Positions 46,444 through 58,365 are shown, counted from the stretch's first letter. The stretch is DNA of 64,000 nt from Spodoptera frugiperda (GCF_023101765.2 NC_064226.1:9416001-9480000), one strand, 5' to 3'. Program-made: numbers and translations. Notes: generated by a model not told the origin, from the sequence alone.

Positions 46444-47957
46444 GTGTATGAGACACGTTAGTAAAGAATATGCTTTTTGATAGCATTCAAAGTCAAAGCT
46501 AAAGGAAAGTTAAGTCACTCCAGAATGTCAGTTAGTCTATAATTTGACTGAATTTTACTTTTAATATCTAGCTGTTGAAATTCAATTATCAAAATATGGG
46601 ACCTACAGCTCATAACGTCACCGTTCCGCGTAAGTTGTGAGCCCCGGTGTAACTTGTAACTAGTAGAGCTTTTCTCGAACATTTCACGTGAGTTTGCAAA
46701 TTAATTTAGAATGTCTTACAATAGCTTTTTATACAAAAATCAAGTAGTTGATTGGTTTTTCAGAAATCTTATTCACAAAATGTTTAGTTTACATAATATA
46801 ATATATCCACATTGCTTATTAACATTAAATTTACATGCATTCTAATCTACAGTTAACAAATATTACTAACGTCATGCGTAAATAAGTTACTTAGTTTAAT
46901 TTATGCTGCATTTCTTTATCACCTTAATTGACAATATAATTTTTATTTTATGTTGACACATGATTGGCACGTATTACATTAACATTTTTAAAATATAATA
47001 TAAAATTAAAATAATTAATACAAACAATCAAAAATATAACTTAAATAAAAAGACATTTGAAATGTTTTAAATTGACGAACATTTGTAATTTATTTTCATC
47101 GCTTATAACGTGCGTCTTGTATTGAAAAGCCTTTGTTTAGCCTTACCTCTTTCCGACACTGGCTTTCTTCTAGGTATGAGAAACAACAAGACCCCTTAAC
47201 TAATGGAATAATCTAGGTTTCAAAATAGGGGTAGTCTGCAAAACCTTTTAGTACACAGGTAAGTAAATTAATATTGAAGCCTAGTTTACCTAGTACAACA
47301 ATGCTAGTATAATCATGCGCTACATACCAAATTATTTTGCTTAATGTACTTTAACTTAAGTAATTTGCATTCCCAAATAATGAATACTGATTCTCTAACA
47401 GCTGTCTTCAGTTTAATATAAATGACTTTATTTAATTTTTCAACAAGAATAATAATTTGTTCCAAAACAATTTTTGTCTCAAAAACACTTACATATGTTA
47501 CCTTTGAAGGTACTAAAAATTTGGTTCAAAGTAACTACGCAAAAAGTTGAAGGTTTATTCTTAGCAACAATAAAAGTGGAACAGTAAGGGTCCGTTACCT
47601 ACAGATATATTATCCCTTATGTAATTTCCTTCGTAAATCTTCAAAAGAAATAGTAACAGATATCGAGTAGAGTACCTATTTACTCAGCTCTATGACAATC
47701 AATCGCCTATAACAATAGGGTTGTCAATATCACTTATTTTATTACTCACATTCTTATTTGACACCCTTATCCGCATCAGCGACCAAATGAAAAAATAAAC
47801 CCTATTTACTTACCAATGTTTACTTATTTCCCTTGGCCTTACAACCACCAGTGTGGTACATAACCTTTATAAATCACTTACATTTTATCATCTACAGCAG
47901 TGCGTGACTCAATTGAAGTTTGGCACATTTCATTTAACACATTCGTTGACAAAAGAC
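46444..47957. other. Gene-free stretch downstream of the receptor gene
   Basis: AT-rich, nothing recognised. Confidence 0.5.
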
Positions 47958-47963
47958 TTTATT
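47958..47963 (-). terminator. Candidate poly(A) signal of the receptor gene
   Basis: AATAAA on the minus strand 30 bases after the stop codon, followed by a T-rich stretch (GTCTTTTGTC). It implies a very short 3' UTR; longer 3' ends are possible. Confidence 0.45.
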
Positions 47964-47992
47964 TCCATGTACCCTAGTTTCCTATAGTGCCT

Positions 47993-48124
47993 CTAAATGG
48001 GGGGTTTGAGAGGCGTGTTGCCGACGTGTAGGTTGTTCAGCTGTGGTAACAAGATGGCCGCTGTGGATATTGCTGTGACGAGCACGAAGACTGCTAGGAG
48101 CGCTCTGTCCGCTACTACTGCCAC
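47993..48124 (-). CDS. Receptor subunit last exon: M4 helix and C-terminus
   Basis: 43 codons plus stop. Acceptor TGACAATTTCCAG; phase 0 with the upstream exon. The hydrophobic stretch of about 22 residues starts VAVVADRALL and is followed by LPQLNNLHVGN and the tail. GC content is well above the flanks, as expected of a conserved coding exon. Confidence 0.75.
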   Translation of the reverse strand: MAVVADRALLAVFVLVTAISTAAILLPQLNNLHVGNTPLKPPI

Positions 48125-51100
48125 CTGGAAATTGTCAGTCATTATAGTCCTAGTCAAATTGGATGTCATCCTATGTAAGGGCAATGATAGCAGTAACTCG
48201 GTCGTCCTTGCCCATTCTATATACAGAGGTAGGATAAGCTTTTGTTGGGTATCAGATAGAAGGTGAATGAGAGCAAAATATAACTAGCAAAGTCGTTACT
48301 TTGCTGGTACCGAAGTTTCGATATGATAGCATTAGATATCATACTTATTACCGCTTTATTTTAGGATGATAATTTAAATATAAACGCAAACAAAGCCATG
48401 TGAGATTTAATAAAATGGAAATTCTGTATCAGGCTCCAACCAGACCTGCAAAATATGGCGTAAAACGAAACAAAACTACACGCCAGGAATATATCACGAA
48501 ACACTCGAGTACATGCATTTTCAATGCGACACTTGACGTGGCAGGTGTCTAACAAATGTTTATGCAAAAAAAATACACCTCTCAAGTACTAAAGCTTTAA
48601 AAAGTTACGTTTTTGTATGTGTTGTAACTGTATTCAGACAGATATATAGTACATCATATAGTCTGTTTTTTTTTTGAGGGTGTAAAATCATCCCCTAACT
48701 ATTTCCGCCTTTGGTGAGGCGTGAAGGAGTATCAGGTTCTTACTGACTAAAAACTACCAAGTTCCGACTCTACGTAATCCGCAGCTTCGGATCAGGCATC
48801 AGCCCTATTGGGCCTATTTGTGGTGGCTCTTTGAGGCACGTGCAGAACGCGAGGCGCCGTACGCGGGTCTGGTTCTGGTCGGGCGGCGAGGATGTTATAT
48901 AGATCAAATTAAATAACAAATTCCTTTTCCGTGTCAGGGTGTTGTAAAGTGGCTCGTAAACTAATCACAATTCACCCACACAAACCCAAGCATAGATAAA
49001 TAGCCATTAAAACAACATAACACTCTACTTGATCTCAGCCATTTAAAAACAGACAGCAAAACCCTATTCGTGTCGTGCTTCAAAAACAAATGCGAGGGAT
49101 TATTCTGACATCAGCTGTTCTAAGCGAGCAATTTGATCGCATTTTATTTATTGTAACATCGAGACTCGTTTATCGATACATTGTATTGCTCTCACTCGAT
49201 TAAACAGAATCGCAAATATTTAATTGGCCAATTAAGAAACTTGGTTGTACGCGCCTAAATTGTTACTGTAATATGTGTTTAGAATTAGTTTTGAATTGCT
49301 TTCATTTAGGGATTATTGGATAAATAATTTTGTTGTTTCATTACTGCAGGTTTGAAATGTAGCGTGATTGTTAGATATTAATAAACGAAGCTTAATAAAA
49401 GCTAAAGTAAATATCTTTAATTAACTTTAGGGTCTACACACTGTTATCTAAGTCATATAGCCCTTCAATTTTAATATGTATATTCGGATAGTTTAGTATC
49501 CTGTTCATGTTCTGTTAAATAGCATTGTTAAAAACAAAAACTGAATTGGACGAATCGGTAAAGACAATGGAATGCCAATTGCTACGAATCATCCACACCT
49601 CTTTCGCATCATTGGCAGTCATCAGTATTTTCATGCATGCTCGTCGATTAAAGGTACTTTTAATTTTGTCCTTTAAAATATCGCCAATCTGGTCGCTATA
49701 ATTATGTCCGTAATATATACAATATGTAAAGGTAAATAACATCATTACATTTTTAAAAGCAGTTATTATAAAATCTCATAATATAAAACCACTACGTAAA
49801 ATCTAGTTAAACACCACTGACCATCGTACTAAAACGGCCTTTTTAATGAGAATTTACAGCGGAACGTGCTTTTCCTAGACTCGCATTCAAAACAAGATAA
49901 CTAGAATTAAATAAATACATATTTTCCATTTTATTTGCTTACAAAACAGTGGTACCAACGTTTCAAATAACTTGAAGTTATCTCATAAAAATACTTGGAA
50001 TGGAATCGGGTCGACGATTATATTAAAATGTGGCATATTTGTAAAGATATTTTAATAAAAATAAGTTAATATTGTATTACAGTAAATATCACTTAAACAG
50101 CTGAGTAGAATTTAATGGAAACAGCTTTAGAGAATAGGTACTTTAAATATCAATTTGGATAAAATTGATTGGTTTGAATATTAAAAAAATATGATTTGAT
50201 TATTAGTTTGTTTAAATCGAACAGGCTAGACAAAGAAAGTGATTTTTGATTCTTTTTTTAGTTCTCTAACCTAAATACTACGTGACTGAAGTCAAAGGCT
50301 CAAAAGTTTGTACTATATAAGTGATTGAATTTATTTGTTAAATAACATTTAGTTAAAGGTCACTGAAGACATAACATGTTATTATAAGTTCAGTGATATC
50401 CAAAATAAAGATGAAAAATAAAGTGGGTAGGTAATCCCTCTCAGAATTGTTCAAAAAGGCGTACTTTTCCTACACTGGTCCACCCACAAAGGCAACGTTG
50501 AAGTGTAACAATACCATGACCAAAAATTCGACTGTTCTTTGAATTCTCTGATCCTCTGAACCATCTAATACTCTTTGAGATATTATGGATCGAAAGACAC
50601 ATAGATATAACACATAGAACCAACGAAACGGCTCGAACAAAAAGTAATAGTCTTTGGTTTAAAAGTATCAAAATTCAACTTCTCACCATTTTTTAAACCT
50701 CAAAAAAGTTACAGGTGGAACTACAATGGTTACTACAAGCTATACTGGTCATAATTAAATTGTAAACAATATACTATTCATAGTATGTACTTATTAGGTA
50801 CTATTATTTTTCAAAAATCTTAAAAAAATTAAGTTAAATACTTCCTGGGAATCGAAGCCACTCGACTGAGTAGGCAGTTATAATATAAATTATGTACAAA
50901 TACATAAACCTACTGGTTAAACCTACTCGTATATTCATCCCTTAGGTTATTCTATTATGACAAAATGTATGAAAAATATTTAAAATTTCTATCAAAATAC
51001 CTGAACGTGACATTTTCAGCTTTAAATTGATGGATAAGAGTTTTGCAATTCAAATTTTCTAATTTGAAAATTTACGAAAAAATATCGAATTCAAATTTGT

Positions 51101-54100
51101 AAACTTTTCAAAGGTCGTTTTTAATAAATTAAACATGAGTCTTCTCATCTTTGGTGTTTACTAATTTATGTTTATTAAGTAAACGTGAAAAGTTAAATTC
51201 CATTTGGAGATACACACTTTGAAGACTTTAAGCTCGAAACATTTATGCTATTAAAACGTTGACATGGTATGTATTTATTATTTTTTTCGGAATATAATCG
51301 TTACTGAGAAACAGCTTAAGTAATCATTAAATCTCTGTTAGTGCGGCAGTAAGTCATTGACGATTAATGAAGACTTTTATTTTCATTTTGATAGTGATAA
51401 CATTATGCTATTACCTAACTATCTAGGTAAGTATTTTCACAAACTCGTGTTCAATGGCATGATGACTACAAAAATTTGAGAGTTACGACTAAATAACGGA
51501 TAAACTGTATAAGTTTAAGATCTTTTTATCAGCGAAAACTTACATAAATATCTACATCTAAAACCTACAAGTTTTTGTAGGGTCGAATGTCTCATTGTTT
51601 CACCAGCCTTTTAGCTAAGTACCCCTTCAATGGTTCCGGTACGCCGAATTTAAAGAATGACGACGAAAACTTTATCCGTTAAACCCGTATTTAAAATTAC
51701 CGAAATCGCTATCGGACTAATTATCGAGAATCGTTAATCTTTTTTTTTAATAGCCAACTTGGTGATCGGAGTTCGAATGGCGAAAAGTTAACGATTTATT
51801 ACTATTACGAGAGCTTACTTAAAGTCATATATTTTATATCATTTTTAATTTTATTGTTATATTTTTTGTAGGATTAATTGGGTTGCATTGATAAGTTTGG
51901 GATATACGATTCGAAACTCTATTATCTGTGTGATAAAATATATAAACTGTAAAATGAAAGTAACAAAGTAGGCATAACCAGGTAAATCCATTAAAACATT
52001 ATTATAAAGGTAATTATTTTTCGATAATAATGACATGCAGTCATTATATTTGTAATTAATTTTCCTATATAGAAGCCAATTAAGTTGGAAATTTATGACG
52101 TGTGGAACGGTCAATCTTCAATAACTGGAACGTTACATTTTAAGTAACGATATGGCATTTTTTTGTACAGTATAAATATTAATTATGTTCAAATTCAACA
52201 TAATTAATATTAAATTTATACTGTACAATTAGAATGAATGAATATGCAAAAATATAAACTTCTGAGCAATATAACAGCAATTTAAGTAGATACTTATTTA
52301 TAAATATTGTATTTAATTTTAAAATACCTGTTTCCACTCCAAATTAGCACGTTCCAATCGTTCGTTGGCAGCGACTCGCTGTTCGTGGCGCGCCGCCGCC
52401 TCGCGCAACGTGCAACCGCAACACGCGCACCGTGGACATGCGTTCGCGCAGCCCGTCTCTACTGGCGTGTTCGCTGCACCCCCGCCCGTCCCACCTGTCG
52501 GTATAGGCGCCATATTTGCTTGTGTTCCACCTAGATAAAAAAGGCAATTTTAATTGTGAGCATGAGCATGTTTAATCTGGCCCAATGAATTGGGAATAAA
52601 TACAGGAGAATCTATAAGTATATCAGCTATAAACACAACGCAAGGGTTGTTTCACGTCGGTTTTCTTTGAGGCCGTGGTATCACTCCAATCGAGCCCGCC
52701 CATTCGTGCCGAAGCATGGCTCTACCACATTTAATTTGGGTCAGCTTAAACACTCGATTACTAAATCGATAACTCGATTAATGTGACTGACTATGTATAT
52801 TCTCATATTTATTAAGTGCATACATAATTCGAAAAGTCTAATAAAACAGTTAAAGCTATGCATTACTTGCACTGAAAGCTAAAGGTTTTCTTTTTTCTAT
52901 AAGTAAGTTAGTAAGAAACGTGTCCATCGTTAGTCGATCCCTGTCTCAAACAAAATGTACCAATGGACTTTTCTAACAAAGAAAATTGCGCGGTGTTAAA
53001 TCCTCGGACTTTATAAAGAGCAAAAGACCAATGGACATGTACCTGACCTATCACATGTCGGGTCGAAAAACCGGACTACTCTTGTAAGTGAGAAGTAAAA
53101 CTTTAACCTACTATTTTTTAATTGTGACTCTAAAGATTAATCGCCATGGTTGAAATTTGTCTGCACATCATACCTATTTAACACAACAAAATCAATACAC
53201 AGTTTAATACATATATCAAAACATTTTACAAATTTCTTTCCCATTTATTATGTTTACAAAATTAAATAAATAAGCGAAAGTATGTTCAATATTGATGAAT
53301 ATTCGTGTGCGTAGTAAGTATGGCAGGGTAAATATGGAACTCGAATTATAGGTTGGTAGATATTTGTTTTACCAAGTACTCTTATAACTTTGTAGATGGA
53401 GAGACCCTTGTGCGTTACTTAGATTATGTTTAGGCGACAAATGTTTTTATAGCACGCGATGAAGGGAAAACAAAGGCCCCCAAACTAGGCAGGGATTAGT
53501 CGAGTTTGTGAAAGATCTTAATGAGTCCCTTGCGAGTAAGGACAACGACATTATCTACTTATTACAATTAACAATGTCTGTAAAGTGTAACAAACTCTAA
53601 GGACTTTCTTTTAGAGCTTATTATACTTTATCAAAAATCTCTTAACATCTTTTAGCAGCTTTGGCGTGTCATTTATTTTTATTCTGTACTAGCTGACCCG
53701 GCAAACTTTGTACCGCGTTAAACATTTTTTTCTTACTTTTTAAACCTTCCCTGGACTTCTACAAATAATTCAAAATTTGCCAAATCGGTCCAACCGTTCT
53801 CGAGTTTTAGCGAGAATAACGAACAGCAATGGACAAAGAGAATCGAACCCGCGACACAATATATACCTTTAACTTTGTTTTGAAGCTTGTAAAATATTGT
53901 TTTTATTCCAGAATATTCCGACTGAAAATATTCTAGCTCCTATTCGCAACGTGGAGGGAAGAAAATACCCAACACGTGTGAATATTAAATTTGCAAGAAG
54001 GAAATAATATCAACAGGTCGGCGAAGCACATTCGTAAGGAAATGAATATTCCTCAACTACCTAGATTAACTGATTCTGGTAGGAAACAGCTGTGTGTACT

Positions 54101-56145
54101 AATATTAGAACTATCACTCATGTGCCAACTACAGAATTAGAATTGTATGAATTACGGCTATTTTCAGCAATCCCAAATCTTAATTGGTAAAAGATTGATG
54201 AAGCCATCTGGCCAGAAAATCGACACCTATTCAAATTAAACGGACACATATTTTGTACGATAATAAGATAATTTGCAGTTCACTCTTTTAATTAATTTTT
54301 TTTTTTTTTATGGGACTTGCCGGTAATCGAGCAGACGTATTACCTGATGGTAAGCAATCGCCGCCGCCCATGGACACTTGAAACACCAGAGGCTTTACAA
54401 GTGCGTTACCGGCTTTTTGGGAGTTAGGAATTTAAGGGTTGTTGTTCGGGAATGGGGATGGGGATGGGGAAGATTGGGAAGGGGGGAATTGGGCCTCCGG
54501 TAACCTCACTCACACAACGAAACACAACGCAAGCGTTGTTTCACGTCGGTTTTCTGTGAGGCCGTGGTATTACTCCGGTCGAGCCGGCCCATTCGTGCCG
54601 AAGCATGGCTCTCCCACACTTACCCTCTGTCCAATCGTGCCAATTCTCAATTCCCCAACAACCCCTAAATTCCTAACCCCTAAAAGGCCGGCAACGCACT
54701 TGTAACGTCTCTGGTGTTTCGGGTATCCGTGGGCGGCGGCAATTGCTTACCATCAGGTGATCCGTCTGCTCGTTTACTGGCTTATACCATAAAAAACTCC
54801 TCCCGCAGAAAATAAGAACATATCTAAAAATAAGAACATATCTAAAAATAAATATGAAGTTAGAACTCAGGACCTCCCCATTAAAATCAAGCAGATACTT
54901 GAAGGACTCACATGCGTCATCTCAAGTTCCCGTGGATATGACTTGGGCGTATTTGGCAGTACTTTGTCATAGTTTACTTAGAAACCCAAGCTTAATAGGC
55001 ACTTCAATGAAGACATCTATCACAGATTTTCTAATCTTTGTATATATCATTCTTCTGTACGTGTGTATGTCACTGAACTCCTCTTAAACGACTAGACGGA
55101 TTTTGATGAAACCTTTTGTGTGTGTTCAAGAGGATCTGAGAATGGTTTAGATTCACAATTTTGTCCGCTGGACAATGTTTTTTTAATTAATTTTTAATTT
55201 ATTAGTAGTTGTTGATTTTGGAATGTTTTACATCGGATCCGACGGACGGCGCTACCATCGCAGTGTCAAATATTAATGACGTTAGATATTGTCATAACAT
55301 TTGAATAACAATTTTCAGCAAAAAGGTCCAGAACGTTTTAGCTTATTAAAAAAGTTTAAAATTTTCAAATTAAAGACGTGTAGACAGGACAACGTCTGTC
55401 GGGTCCGCTAGTTTTTTTATGAAACACCAAAGGCGTTACAAGTGCGTTGCCGGCCTTTGAGGGTTTGGAATTTAACTCACACTACGAAATACAACACAAG
55501 CGTTGTTTCACTTACATCTTCCTTTAAAAAGACTTGTAGGTTAGAATTCTCATAATTTTATGTATCAGGTCTCATCTCTTAAATAAATTCTGGTTCACGT
55601 CCATGAAAAAGTCCTGTTAAACTAGTTTAATTCGTCAACTCAAAGACCTTAACTGATAAATAGATTAAACGTCAGACACATTCTAGCAAACGTTAACCGT
55701 CAGAATTTTATAAACTTACTTATTATATAAAATTGAAAGGGGTTTTTTTCAACGCGCTAATCTCCGAAACTACTGGTTTGATTTTAAATTTCTGTTGGAT
55801 AGTCTATTTATCGAGGAAGGTTACCTTATAGGCTAGAAAACATCACACTATGATCAAAAAGAGCTGAGAGTAAGATCGCGTGGAAGTAGCTAGTCTTATT
55901 AATAAATGGAGTCACATATTATTCTAGAGACTCAAAAGCAATCAGACGTTCCATTATAGCAATATGGGTAATGATTATTCATCTCCTCTGTAATGATAAT
56001 TACCTAAATGGTTGTGGTTGTGGCGTGCGAAGCGCGGTGATGCGGGTGTGAGTGGGGCTCCATCGCAGCGCACCTCCGCCTTGAGCCTGGAGCCAGTGCG
56101 CGGGTTCACCTGCATCCCAGCTGATGTCACCGTGCCGCCGTCACC
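47993..56145 (-). CDS. Nicotinic acetylcholine receptor-like subunit, C-terminal three exons (partial)
   Basis: Cys-loop ligand-gated cation channel subunit of the plasma membrane. Exons, right to left: 56145-56004, 52530-52328, 48124-47993. Phases 1 and 0 join without a stop to 158 aa. The last exon gives the fourth membrane helix, VAVVADRALLAVFVLVTAIS, and a short extracellular tail ending TPLKPPI. The exon before it ends ERANLEWKQ, so the join reads EWKQVAVVADRALL, the usual pre-M4 signature of nicotinic subunits (EWKxVAxVxDRxLL). The earlier part is the M3-M4 cytoplasmic loop: Gly/Thr/Ala-rich, His/Asn-rich (RHNHNHLGG), and a dense cysteine cluster CANACPRCACCGC. The ligand-binding domain and M1-M3 are not in this window and should lie beyond 64000. 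GABA/glutamate-type chloride channels fit M4 less well. The introns (3.5 and 4.2 kb) hold many repeats. Confidence 0.72.
48671..48893 (-). mobile_element. R1-family LINE 3' tail in the last receptor intron
   Basis: T-run then GAGGGTGTAAAATCATCC, ending GGTCGGGCGGCGAGGATG near the end of the pol frame of the full copy. A deletion of about 20 bases relative to the 26723 copy removes the GAGCCGGAGCCCC segment. Confidence 0.78.
48894..52162. other. Body of the last receptor intron
   Basis: Apart from the MITE half at 51290 no repeat is named. The minus-strand frame 50441-50671 (...HNISKSIRWFRGSENSKNS...) may be an old repeat. Confidence 0.45.
51290..51353. mobile_element. Foldback MITE, ACTGCCG family, half copy
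   Basis: Right half only: TTAAGTAATCATTAAATCTC and GTTAGTGCGGCAG followed by TAA. The left arm is lost. Lies in the last receptor intron. Confidence 0.5.
52163..52228. repeat. Long hairpin just inside a receptor intron
   Basis: Arms TTGTACAGTATAAA..TATTAATTATGTT (52163-52189) and its reverse complement (52197-52228), perfect except for one 5-base bulge, with a 7-base loop. On the gene strand it starts about 100 bases after the donor at 52327. Confidence 0.8.
52328..52530 (-). CDS. Receptor subunit penultimate exon: cytoplasmic loop with cysteine cluster and MA helix
   Basis: 203 bases, GC-rich, acceptor TTTTTTATCTAG and donor CAG|GTATTT. It starts GTQANMAPIPTGGTGGG. Six cysteines follow in 13 residues (C-x3-C-x2-C-x-C-C-x-C), then a charged amphipathic helix, LREAAARHEQRVAANERLER, in the place of the MA helix that lines the ion exit path in this family. 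Confidence 0.7.
52638..52738. mobile_element. Internal piece of the 54310 element
   Basis: CAACGCAAGGGTTGTTTCAC, GAGGCCGTGGTATCACTCCA, ATTCGTGCCGAAGCATGGCT. About 100 bases right of the receptor exon acceptor at 52531. Confidence 0.6.
53688..53870 (-). mobile_element. LINE tail, CCGGGTCAGCTAGT type
   Basis: Begins ACTAGCTGACCCGGCAAACT and contains CCAAATCGGTCCAACCGTTC and CGAGTTTTAGCGAG, a tail widespread in insects (reverse orientation). In a receptor intron. Confidence 0.6.
54310..54790. mobile_element. Inverted-repeat element, about 480 bp, in a receptor intron
   Basis: Arms of about 135 bp: left GAGCAGACGTATTACCTGAT, GGTAAGCAATCGCCGCCGCC, AAGTGCGTTACCGGC; right reads the same in reverse. 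The middle has CAACGCAAGCGTTGTTTCAC and ATTCGTGCCGAAGCATGGCT. No open frame of interest. A G-rich run (GGGGATGGGGATGGGG) sits at the inner edge of the left arm. Related pieces at 42765, 52640 and 55418. Confidence 0.72.
55035..55412 (+). mobile_element. RTE-like LINE tail in a receptor intron (inverted partner at 60615)
   Basis: Runs from CTTTGTATATATCATTCTTC to TCTGTCGGGTCCGCTAGT. Contains GACGGATTTTGATGAAACC, the usual opening of this tail type. Nearly identical in reverse to 60615-60986. Confidence 0.75.
55418..55515. mobile_element. Deleted copy of the 54310 element
   Basis: ATGAAACACCAAAGGCGTTA, CAAGTGCGTTGCCGGCC, then CACAAGCGTTGTTTCAC. It follows the RTE-like tail at 55412 directly. 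Confidence 0.55.
55735..55895 (+). mobile_element. RTE-like LINE tail
   Basis: AACGCGCTAATCTCCGAAAC, TTTATCGAGGAAGGTTACC, ending GCGTGGAAGTAGCTAGTC. Sister of 24690-24882. Lies in a receptor intron. Confidence 0.7.
56004..56145 (-). CDS. Receptor subunit loop exon
   Basis: 142 bases, GC-rich, encoding GDGGTVTSAGMQVNPRTG... to RFARHNHNHL plus one base. The acceptor is CGTTATTGACCAG and the donor G|GTAATT. It is assigned by frame-compatible joining to the next exon and by orientation; the sequence itself has no diagnostic motif. Confidence 0.55.
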
Positions 56146-58137
56146 CTGGTCAATAACGACGAATTAGTAGGTACTAATGTTAGGGTGTGAATGTTCCTAT
56201 GACTAATTTTATACAGCAATATTTTTCTCACTGGTTTTGGTGATGGCTTTTACAGGGGTGGTTATTCAAATCGTGATTTATTATCAAGATGAATTTCATA
56301 ATATTAGGATAACAATGATGATTGGTTGTGTTTAAGTTACAACATCAGTATAGGTACTTGCAGCTTGAAAATGTTTAGTAAGTCTACCACTACACCGGTA
56401 TAAACCTAATTATGTCTTCTTTAATATTACAGAATATTAAATTAAATTCTAAATGCCATCATTCTGATGCTTATTTACCATTACCATCTCCACGCACAAC
56501 ACTGTCTCTTTTTTCTCTATAATACGTATTTACGTTTGCCCCTCACAGCCTGTGTTTTATTGCAACCCACAAGCCACACGAGTTTGAAGAAATAAAAAAC
56601 AGAATCAGTTTCTTCATCCAAAATTTCCACTCAAGACTTTATAGAGACATGTGCGCTTTGATTTATATCCCAAGTCGTTTACAATAAAACCTCACGACTT
56701 TTCGGAACCATCCGATTTTGTTCCACCCACGAATGTGGTTTTGACCACACCAATAAAGTTGCCAAATGTCATATCGGCATGCAAAAAAGTTAGGCATTGC
56801 TTTGTGTGTATGTGTGTGTGTATGTATAAAGGCAATATCCGTTCGATTCGACGACCCAGAAGTTCAATTCTGAATTTAAATAAACATAAATAAAATACTC
56901 GCGTCCTTATTCAAGTTTCATATTGAAAGTTGAGTGTTTGTTTTGATCAAAGTTTTATATTACATCTTCCCTATACATATGTATAAATAGGTACAGCTAA
57001 TCGTAAAAGAAAACTCTGGAATCAAAATTAAAGTATTTACCTAAAATCAATATTATTATACATTACCTTCCAAAATATATTTTGCCTTTAATACGAGAAA
57101 AACAAACAGAACCCAGCGATTTATTAAGCAGTAATATAACAACTTTTTAATATACAAATCTTAGTACCAACGACATCAACACAAGCCAGTTTATATTTTA
57201 TTTAACTTATCGTAATGTAATCCCGACAAGTAAATCAGCTTCGGCACTGAGCTTATGAAAAACTTTTAATGGTCACGACTTTGCGACTTCAAATTAGTAA
57301 ATCAAACTCCCTAGGGCTATCGGTTTTTATAAATTCAAACTTTGGATCTTATTACCATACTCCGATACAGATAGGTAATTCGAGAACTTTCTGGAATATG
57401 GAAAAATATTTTTAATGACATGGTTTATGACGTTTTCTTGTGTATTTATCGCGCTGGTAGATATATTTAATTTAAAATTAATTGTTTTGTCAGAATCTGT
57501 GCTAATTTGTTAATTAACATCATTCCTTCCAATATCTGAAGATATAGATAGAGGTGAGATGTGTACATACATATTTGTATACAGGGTGACTTGTAAGCCA
57601 CTTTCAGACCAGTGACCTCAGGGGTAATTTTGTAGGAAATTAGTTGTATTATCTAAATACGTCGAATTACAAGTAATTCTGTATAGTGTCACTGTCAGTG
57701 TATACACTGAGAAATTTCCGAAAAACCGTCAAAACTTCAATGTCTTGGTCAAATGAACAATTATTAGACCTAAAATATGAAATAGGTTAATAAGGTTTAT
57801 AACAAACCTGAATTTAATAAGAAAATTAGGGCAATTGAAATCCTGTAGTGACTTTACACAGAATCAGCTGTATTTATAAAAATAACATACATTACAAAGC
57901 TGTTCAAAGTACAAAGTAATTCGAGTGGGGAGTGAATGATGAAATAAATATAATTGTACGTATAAGCGGAAAATGTTATGAGTACAGTACCTCCCGAAGT
58001 GAGGGTTAATACAGGATTTTTAGGAATGGCAATAATGTGTGTAATGGATTCGTTATAAGTGAGCCTGCGTATCAACCGATTGGTAATAAAATTGCTGTAT
58101 ATGAGACTGATCAAATAATCTCATTTTGTTTTTAAAA
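56146..58137. other. Probable receptor intron, no exon found
   Basis: On the minus strand I looked for M1-M3 coding and saw none. A (GT/GTAT)n run lies at 56802-56825 and small repeat pieces at 57581 and 57690. Confidence 0.45.
57690..57745 (-). mobile_element. SINE family 1 fragment
   Basis: Short remnant containing CTGAGAAATTTCCGAAAAACCG, the most conserved core of the family; nothing alignable beyond it. Confidence 0.4.
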
Positions 58138-58365
58138 AGATGACGATCGCTTCGCTTCAAGCTTCCTTGTGCGAACTGCTAGGGAGTGGAACTCCTTGCC
58201 GGAGTCGGTGTTTCCTGATGGGTATAACCTGGGTGTCTTCGAGTGTCTTCAAAGCCCGAGTGAATAGGTTGCTTATGGGCAGACGTGCTCCATCGTAGAC
58301 CGCATCATCACTTACCATCAGGTGATATAGCGGCCAAACGTCGACCCATCAAATGTAAAATAAGA
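58138..58365 (+). pseudogene. LINE pol C-terminus remnant and 3' tail
   Basis: One frame reads FASSFLVRTAREWNSLPESV then FPDGYNLGVF, the typical end of Jockey/CR1-like reverse transcriptase proteins (R-x-W-N-x-L-P motif), stopping at a TAG near 58266. The tail (GTTGCTTATGGGCAGACGTG, CATCACTTACCATCAGGTGA) recurs at 62187-62330 in reverse and partly at 14858 and 28765. Fewer than 40 pol codons remain. Confidence 0.7.

Noticed and set aside
47997..48266. Plus-strand 89-codon ORF
   Set aside because: Antisense shadow of the receptor M4 exon.
52307..52547. Plus-strand and second minus-strand frames over the receptor exon
   Set aside because: Only the frame ending ...NLEWKQ joins in phase with the M4 exon.
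54439..54705. 88-codon ORF
   Set aside because: Lies across the centre and right arm of the inverted-repeat element.
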